This document shows, piece by piece, positions 59,563 through 64,000 of a stretch of 64,000 bases of DNA. Made by a program: the position numbers and the translations under genes. Source of the stretch: Streptomyces avermitilis MA-4680 = NBRC 14893 (GTDB lineage: Bacteria > Actinomycetota > Actinomycetes > Streptomycetales > Streptomycetaceae). Positions within the stretch are counted from its first letter, which is position 1. Each line of letters begins with the position of its first letter. Location: positions 2,976,001-3,040,000 of the forward strand of contig NC_003155.5 of assembly GCF_000009765.2 (NCBI RefSeq). The letters are read 5' to 3'. The notes beneath the pieces were generated by a model, which was not told where the DNA came from, made no database searches, and saw nothing but the letters and a program-made list of their open reading frames with translations.

Positions 59563-61428
59563 GTGGACCCGGTGATCATCGTCGGAGCGGGGCCCGTGGG
59601 GCTGGCGCTCGCCCTTGCGCTGGCGCGCCAGGAGGTTCCGTCCGTGGTCCTCGACGAGGGTCCGGGCAACGACGAACAGCGGCCCGCGCGAACCGTCGTT
59701 CTGCGCGAGGACACCGCCGCGCTCATGGAACGGCTGACGGGTCTCCCGCTCGACGAGGCCGGGTTCCGTTGGGCCGGATGGCGGTCGATGCGGCGCAAGC
59801 AGGTGATGAGTGAGATCACGTTCGACGCGGACGGGTCCGGGGGGTCGGTGTACGGCTCTGCGGGCGTCGCCTACGGCTCCGGCGGTGCGGGGTACGGCTC
59901 GGCGGGCGCCGCGGGTGTCTCGGATCGCTCCATGGGCGGCTCCAGGAGGCCTGTGGACGACTCACGGGGGGCCGTCGGCGGCTCCAAGGGGTCCGCGGGC
60001 GACAACAGGGGGCCCGTGGGCGGCCCCAGGGGGCCCGTGGTCGGCTCTGGGCGTACCGCTGAAGGCGCTGAAGGGCCCGCCCCGCTGCACATCGCCCAGC
60101 ACGTGCTGACGGGCGCGCTGCGGGCGGCCATCGCGACCGAGCGACTGGTCAAGGTCGCGGTGCGGAGCCGGCTGGACGCGATCGAGCAGGAGGCGTCCGG
60201 CCTCACGGCGCACACACGCGACCCGAAGGGGACCTGGTGGCGGGGCAGTTACCTGGTCGGCTGCGACGGACCGCGCTCGACGGTGCGCAAGCTCCTGGAC
60301 ATCCGCTTCCCGGGCCGTACCGCCGTTGAGCGACACGCCGTGGCGGCGCTGCATGCGGAACTTCCCTGGCCCGGTGAGGCGTTGTTGCACCGGATGCCGC
60401 CGTGGCGGACGTCGGGCCCCTCGGCCGGGGAGGTGACCGCACGCCCGCTGCCCGACGGCGTGTGGCGCCTGGACTGGCTGTTGCCGCCGGGCAAGGATCT
60501 GGTCACGCCCGAGCTGCTGGTGACCCGCGTCCGGGAGACGCTCGCGGGCTGGAGCGGAGGTCCCACACCTCCGTACGAGCTGCTCGACACGGGCGTGCAC
60601 ACCGTCCACCACCGGCTCGCCCGCCGCTGGCGGGCCGGCCGGGTCTTCCTCGCCGGTGACGCCGCGCACCTGCTCGGTGCGCTCGGCACACAGGGTCTCG
60701 ACGAGGGCCTCAGGGACGCCGACAACCTCGCCTGGAAGCTGGCGCTGGCCTGGCATCACGGCCCGCACGAGCCGCTGCTCGACAGCTATCAGGCGGAGCG
60801 CCGTGCGGTCGTCGCGGCCCGACTGCGCGCCGCCGACCAGGCGCTGCCGGTGGTGCGCGGCGGCGGAGGGCTGCGCGCGTACGTGCCCGGCTCGGCCCGC
60901 GGACACGACGCGCTGCTCACGGACGGTCACCTGGGGCGCGGGGCACTGGGTACGCCGGGGTCGTACACCGATTCGCCGCTCGCGCCTGAGCGCGCGGACT
61001 CGACGGCCCCTGTGGACACGGCACCGGGTGCGCCGGTCGTCGATGTACGGGTGACGGCCGAGGACGGCTCCTTCGTACGGCTGCGGGACCGGCTCGGGCG
61101 GGGCGCGCTGCTCGTGGTATTGATCGCGCCGGGTACGGGTGTGTGGGAGCGCAAGCACTGGGTGTCGGCCGGGATCATGCCCCGGCTCGCGGCGGCGGTG
61201 ACCGCGTTGCCGCATCCCGCCGAGCTGCTGGTCGCGGAGGGTTACCCGGGCGCGGCCGCGCACACCGTGCTCCTGGTACGGCCCGACGGGCACCTGGTCA
61301 CGGCGCTGAGCGGGGTGCGGCCGGCCGACCTGTACGCGGCGGCGGAGGCGACGCTGGGCGGGCCTGCGGGGTCGGGGAGCAAGGCGGGGACCGAGACGAG
61401 GGCGGAGCGGGCGGCGACCGGGGGGTGA
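59563..61428 (+). CDS. FAD-dependent aromatic-hydroxylase-like oxidoreductase with Gly/Ser-rich insertion
   Basis: A 621-residue flavoprotein monooxygenase-type protein. The FAD-binding motif is VIIVGAGPVGLALALALA (4-21). A middle GXG/DG-type motif is WWRGSYLVGCDGPRSTVRKL, and the GD motif is GRVFLAGDAAHLLGALGTQG. A thioredoxin-fold-like C-terminus follows (GALLVVLIAPGTGVWERKHW, AAHTVLLVRPDGHLVTA). Residues about 91-170 are a Gly/Ser/Arg-rich low-complexity insert absent from typical members. The start is GTG at 59563 behind AGGGGGC. The substrate is unknown and no other biosynthetic genes are adjacent. Confidence 0.85.
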   Translation: MDPVIIVGAGPVGLALALALARQEVPSVVLDEGPGNDEQRPARTVVLREDTAALMERLTGLPLDEAGFRWAGWRSMRRKQVMSEITFDADGSGGSVYGSAGVAYGSGGAGYGSAGAAGVSDRSMGGSRRPVDDSRGAVGGSKGSAGDNRGPVGGPRGPVVGSGRTAEGAEGPAPLHIAQHVLTGALRAAIATERLVKVAVRSRLDAIEQEASGLTAHTRDPKGTWWRGSYLVGCDGPRSTVRKLLDIRFPGRTAVERHAVAALHAELPWPGEALLHRMPPWRTSGPSAGEVTARPLPDGVWRLDWLLPPGKDLVTPELLVTRVRETLAGWSGGPTPPYELLDTGVHTVHHRLARRWRAGRVFLAGDAAHLLGALGTQGLDEGLRDADNLAWKLALAWHHGPHEPLLDSYQAERRAVVAARLRAADQALPVVRGGGGLRAYVPGSARGHDALLTDGHLGRGALGTPGSYTDSPLAPERADSTAPVDTAPGAPVVDVRVTAEDGSFVRLRDRLGRGALLVVLIAPGTGVWERKHWVSAGIMPRLAAAVTALPHPAELLVAEGYPGAAAHTVLLVRPDGHLVTALSGVRPADLYAAAEATLGGPAGSGSKAGTETRAERAATGG

Positions 61429-61522
61429 CCGTGGCGCCGCCTCCGCGGGGGCCGCGGTTCATCTGGGCCCGCTCGCAGTGGGGACGCACGGTCACCGTGG
61501 GGTCCACATAGTGACTGTGAGT

Positions 61523-61551
61523 TTGACCGGCCTCTGCCGTCGTGGTGTACT
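61523..61551 (+). promoter_or_regulatory. candidate promoter of the cysteine-catabolic operon
   Basis: TTGACC (61523-61528) and TGTACT (61546-61551) have a 17-bp spacer. The -10 ends 8 nt before the leader-ORF GTG, so the transcript could begin at that start codon. Confidence 0.5.
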
Positions 61552-61558
61552 CCGGATC

Positions 61559-61645
61559 GTGACCGACACCTGTGTGCGCCTGTGGCGGAGGGTCCATATG
61601 GACCTCGTCCGCTATGCGGGCTGCGTGTGTCGTCCGTCCAGCTGA
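61559..61645 (+). CDS. probable Cys-codon leader peptide ahead of cysteine dioxygenase
   Basis: A 28-codon ORF, GTG to TGA, reading VTDTCVRLWRRVHMDLVR, then YAGCVCRPSS. Three Cys codons are present, two of them flanking one Val (TGC GTG TGT) close to the stop. HMDLVR followed by a Cys cluster resembles short actinobacterial leader peptides found upstream of sulfur-metabolism genes. No ribosome-binding site is seen, but a promoter sits so close that translation is probably leaderless. The likely role is Cys-tRNA-dependent attenuation or translational coupling of the downstream cysteine-degrading operon. Peptide detection or a reporter test would settle it. Confidence 0.55.
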   Translation: MTDTCVRLWRRVHMDLVRYAGCVCRPSS

Positions 61646-61718
61646 ATTCGCATCTTTACTTCCCGCGCGCCTCTCGTGTGCTGCCGCGCGCCCCTACGCG
61701 AACGCATGGACGGTACCC

Positions 61719-62264
61719 GTGTCTGTCTCTCCCTCCACCCCTGCCCCTGCCTCCGTCTCCGTCTCCGCTCAGGTCCCCACCCAGGCCGAGCTTCTCGACT
61801 TCGTACGCCGTTCCGCGGCCGACGCCGAGCTGATCGCCTCGCTTCCGCTGGATCCCGAGGGTCGCACCTGGGTGCGTCTGGAGGGCCCCGGCGGCAGCGA
61901 GGCCTGGCTGATCGGCTGGCCGCCCGGCACCGGCACCGGCTGGCACGACCACGCCGACTCGGTCGGTGCCTTCACCACGGCAGCGGGCGAGCTCAAGGAG
62001 AACTCCCTCGCCGTCCGGCTGCCCTCCGACGGCTGGAGGACGCTGGAACTCACCGAAGGGGTGGACCGTGAACGGCGGCTGCCGGCCGGCAAGGGCCGCT
62101 CCTTCGGCAACCACCACGTGCACGAGGTGCTCAACGACTCCACCGAGGAGCACGCGGTCTCGGTCCACGCCTACTATCCGCCCCTGCCGCAGATCCGCCG
62201 CTACAGCCGTACCGGTCAGGTGCTGCGCCTGGAGCACGTCGAGCGTCCGGAGGACTGGCAGTGA
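61719..62264 (+). CDS. cysteine dioxygenase (cupin)
   Basis: A 181-residue CDO-type cupin. Iron ligands are in GTGWHDHADSVGAF (His76, His78) and SFGNHHVHEVLND (one of His132, 133 or 135). WVRLEGPGGSEAWLIGWPPG and ISVHAYYPP-like VSVHAYYPPLPQIRRYSR are family features. It oxidises cysteine to cysteinesulfinate in the cytoplasm. GTG at 61719 was chosen because residues before it are not protein-like. Its stop overlaps the start of the rhodanese gene, so the two are translationally coupled. It lies about 70 bp after the leader ORF. Confidence 0.9.
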   Translation: MSVSPSTPAPASVSVSAQVPTQAELLDFVRRSAADAELIASLPLDPEGRTWVRLEGPGGSEAWLIGWPPGTGTGWHDHADSVGAFTTAAGELKENSLAVRLPSDGWRTLELTEGVDRERRLPAGKGRSFGNHHVHEVLNDSTEEHAVSVHAYYPPLPQIRRYSRTGQVLRLEHVERPEDWQ

Positions 62265-62662
62265 GCTCTTCCCATGAACGTCCCATAGGTATCGACGAGT
62301 TGCTGGAACAGGTCCGGAAGGGTCTCGACCGGGTGGAGGCGGCGGACGCGTACGAGGCCGCGCTGGCCGGCGATGCCCTGCTGGTCGACATCCGGTACGC
62401 GGCCCTGCGCGACCGCGACGGTCTGATCCCCGGCGCGCTGGTCGTCGAACGCAACGAACTGGAGTGGCGCCTCGACCCCCAGGGCAGCCACCGCGCCGCC
62501 GAGGCCACCGGCCACGACCTGCGCGTCGTGGTCGTCTGCAATGAGGGCTACGCGTCGAGCCTGGCCGCCGCGTCCCTGCGCCAGTTGGGCCTGCACCGGG
62601 CAACGGACCTGGTGGGCGGCTTCCAGGCATGGAAGTCGGCCGGGTTCCCGGTGACGGCCTAG
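62261..62662 (+). CDS. rhodanese-like domain protein
   Basis: A 133-residue single-domain rhodanese. LLVDIRYAALRDRDGLIPGA, VVERNELEWRLDP and the active loop VVVVCNEGYASSLAAASLRQ (Cys93) are present. It probably transfers sulfane sulfur and works with the upstream cysteine dioxygenase in cysteine sulfur disposal. GTG at 62261 overlaps the upstream stop by 4 bp. Confidence 0.93.
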   Translation: MSSSHERPIGIDELLEQVRKGLDRVEAADAYEAALAGDALLVDIRYAALRDRDGLIPGALVVERNELEWRLDPQGSHRAAEATGHDLRVVVVCNEGYASSLAAASLRQLGLHRATDLVGGFQAWKSAGFPVTA

Positions 62663-62799
62663 CCCGAAGAGCGCCAGGGCATCGACGTCATGGGCCATGG
62701 GCGCGCTGGGTAGACATCGCGACGGGGGCCCTCTATCGGGGGGCCCTCTTCAGTAAGGGGCGTCCGCCTTCCCCTTCTCGCCCCCTTTGGCCCCCAGCG

Positions 62800-63747
62800 T
62801 CAGAACCCCTCGTCCCCCAAGCCTTCCGTGTCCTCCCCCTCTTCCTCCAGCGCCTGCCGAACCACCCGCAGAGCCATGCCCTCGGAGTAGCCCTTGCGGG
62901 CGAGCATGCCGGCGAGGCGACGCAGCCGCTTGTCGCGGTCGAGGCCGCGCGTGGAGCGGAGCTTGCGGGCGACGAGTTCGCGCGCGGTCGCCTCTTCCTG
63001 CTCGGAGTCGAGCTGCCCCACGGCCTCGTCGATCAGTGTGGAGTCCACGCCCTTTGTGCGCAGCTCTCGCGCGAGCGCCCGTCGGGCCAGGCCCCGGCCG
63101 TGGTGCCGGGACTCCACCCAGGCGTCCGCGAAGGCGCTGTCATTGATCAGGCCGACCTCCTCGAACCGCGACAGAACCTCGTCCGCCACGTCCTCGGGGA
63201 TCTCGCGCTTGCGCAAGGCGTCCGCGAGCTGCTTGCGCGTGCGCGGGGTCCCGGTGAGCAGGCGCAGACAGATCGCCCGCGCCCGCTCAGCCGGGTCCCC
63301 TGGGGGCTCCCCCTTCTCGGCCCTCGACGAGGCAGGGGCGCCTCCGTCCTGTGGGTCACCGGCCGGCTCGCCGAACCCGCGCCGCCGGCCGCGCCCTCGT
63401 CCTCCTTGCGCACCGCCGCCATCGCGTGATGCGCCTTCGCCGCGGTCACCACGGAAGCCGCCGTCACCATGCCGACCGCCACGGCGGGACCGCGAACCGC
63501 GACTCTGCGAACCGTCGCCGTCCGCATCCCCGCCGTACGTACCACCGGCGCCGTATGCCTCCCGGGTCGTCCCGGATACCCCGTGAGCGCCGTACACCCC
63601 GTGAGCGCCGGATGCCTCGTCGTCGTACGGCTCGCCCTCGTCGTACGCCCCGTCGCCGCCCCCGACGGACCTCCCGTCGGCTCCGCTCCCCCGTCCCTGC
63701 GGCGCGACGGGGTACGCGTACTCGGCCCAGTCGGTTCGTCGTGTCAT
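62800..63747 (-). CDS. recX: RecA regulator RecX with long Gly/Arg-rich N-terminal extension
   Basis: A 315-residue protein; RecX is commonly 150-190. The C-terminal about 165 residues are RecX: RARAICLRLLTGTPRTRKQL, EDVADEVLSRFEEVGLINDS, AFADAWVESRHHGRGLARRA and LARKGYSEGMALRVVRQAL. The first about 150 residues are Gly/Arg/Asp/Tyr-rich with RGG-like stretches (GRHGDGGFRGDRGEGASRDG) and are probably disordered. It modulates RecA filaments. Its ATG lies 3 bp after the recA stop, so recA-recX form an operon. Confidence 0.93.
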   Translation of the reverse strand: MTRRTDWAEYAYPVAPQGRGSGADGRSVGGGDGAYDEGEPYDDEASGAHGVYGAHGVSGTTREAYGAGGTYGGDADGDGSQSRGSRSRRGGRHGDGGFRGDRGEGASRDGGGAQGGRGRGRRRGFGEPAGDPQDGGAPASSRAEKGEPPGDPAERARAICLRLLTGTPRTRKQLADALRKREIPEDVADEVLSRFEEVGLINDSAFADAWVESRHHGRGLARRALARELRTKGVDSTLIDEAVGQLDSEQEEATARELVARKLRSTRGLDRDKRLRRLAGMLARKGYSEGMALRVVRQALEEEGEDTEGLGDEGF

Positions 63748-63750
63748 GGG

Positions 63751-64000
63751 CTAGCTCTTGGCCGCCGCGGCCTTGGACTTGGTGGTCTTGGCCGCGGGAG
63801 CGGACACCGTCTTCGCGGTGTCGTCCGTGGCAGCCGCGGCCGACGTGACCGCCGCGTCCGCGCCCGGCTCCGCCGTGGGCTCCTCCGGCCGTACGCCGAC
63901 GCCCAGCTTCTCCTTGATCTTCTTCTCGATCTCGTTGGCGAGGTCGGGGTTGTCCTTCAGGAAGTTGCGCGCGTTCTCCTTGCCCTGGCCGAGCTGGTCG
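63751..64000 (-). CDS. recA: recombinase RecA, C-terminal 82 residues only
   Basis: The gene runs off the right edge. Visible are [20 protein letters not shown] and [16 protein letters not shown], the RecA C-terminal domain. An Ala/Thr/Lys-rich tail follows, ending KSKAAAAKS, as in other Streptomyces RecA. It catalyses homologous strand exchange and triggers LexA self-cleavage; lexA is also in this window. recX follows directly. Confidence 0.95.
   Translation of the reverse strand, partial: DQLGQGKENARNFLKDNPDLANEIEKKIKEKLGVGVRPEEPTAEPGADAAVTSAAAATDDTAKTVSAPAAKTTKSKAAAAKS

Overview
The window is a piece of a high-GC actinomycete chromosome, almost certainly a Streptomyces. Third-position GC is very high, GTG and TTG starts are common, and the proteins match Streptomyces families: principal sigma factor HrdB beside a WhiH-type GntR regulator, the nrdR-nrdJ pair next to lexA, the gluABCD operon, and recA-recX. 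Gene content and order resemble my recollection of the S. coelicolor core segment between recA (about SCO5769) and hrdB (about SCO5820). No phage, insertion sequence, CRISPR array, rRNA or tRNA was seen.

Layout, left to right. 1-6.7 kb: 3'-truncated secreted trypsin-like protease, hrdB, whiH, an ABC ATPase-permease fusion and a Nudix/winged-helix protein, all on the minus strand. 6.8-14.4 kb: glycogen-debranching-like protein, DUF4192 protein, divergent recQ-type helicase and a hypothetical gene. 14.4-19 kb: a 7-bp tandem repeat, a hypothetical gene, rnhB, and a divergent tetR/MFS-efflux pair with two palindromic operators. 19-24.5 kb: DUF4153/4173-type membrane protein, ADP-ribosylglycohydrolase, histidine phosphatase, DUF4937-like protein, TerD-domain protein. 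24.5-31.6 kb: nrdJ, nrdR (tandem NrdR boxes), lexA (SOS box over its promoter) and dinG, a DNA precursor and damage-response block. 31.9-36.7 kb: three-gene NIS siderophore operon (aminotransferase, IucA/IucC synthetase, acyltransferase). 37.2-39.9 kb: two tandem paralogous lipoprotein serine proteases. 39.9-52.4 kb: hflX, M1 peptidase, RSH (p)ppGpp enzyme, dapF, small membrane protein, miaA, two small plus-strand genes (one of the MT0933/Rv0909 antitoxin family), a LigB-like protein, miaB and a MazG-like protein. 52.5-55.7 kb: a TAXI-type binding protein convergent with a two-component system. 56-59.4 kb: gluABCD. 59.5-62.7 kb: an FAD oxidoreductase, then a cysteine dioxygenase-rhodanese operon preceded by a probable Cys-codon leader peptide. 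62.8-64 kb: recX and the 3' end of recA.

Themes are DNA replication and repair (recQ, dinG, lexA, recA, recX, nrdRJ, rnhB), tRNA modification and translation (miaA, miaB, hflX), stress and development (hrdB, whiH, RSH), iron, sulfur and glutamate handling, and secreted proteolysis. The most interesting signals are regulatory or structural: the cysteine-codon leader ORF before the cysteine-catabolic operon, a DnaA-box pair in the DUF4192/recQ promoter region, a RecQ with a phosphoribosyltransferase-like tail, an ABC ATPase lacking its usual catalytic residues, and several unrelated degenerate tandem arrays between genes.

Start codons were chosen by ribosome-binding site, conservation from memory and overlap. 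Family names rest on motif recognition, not on database searches.
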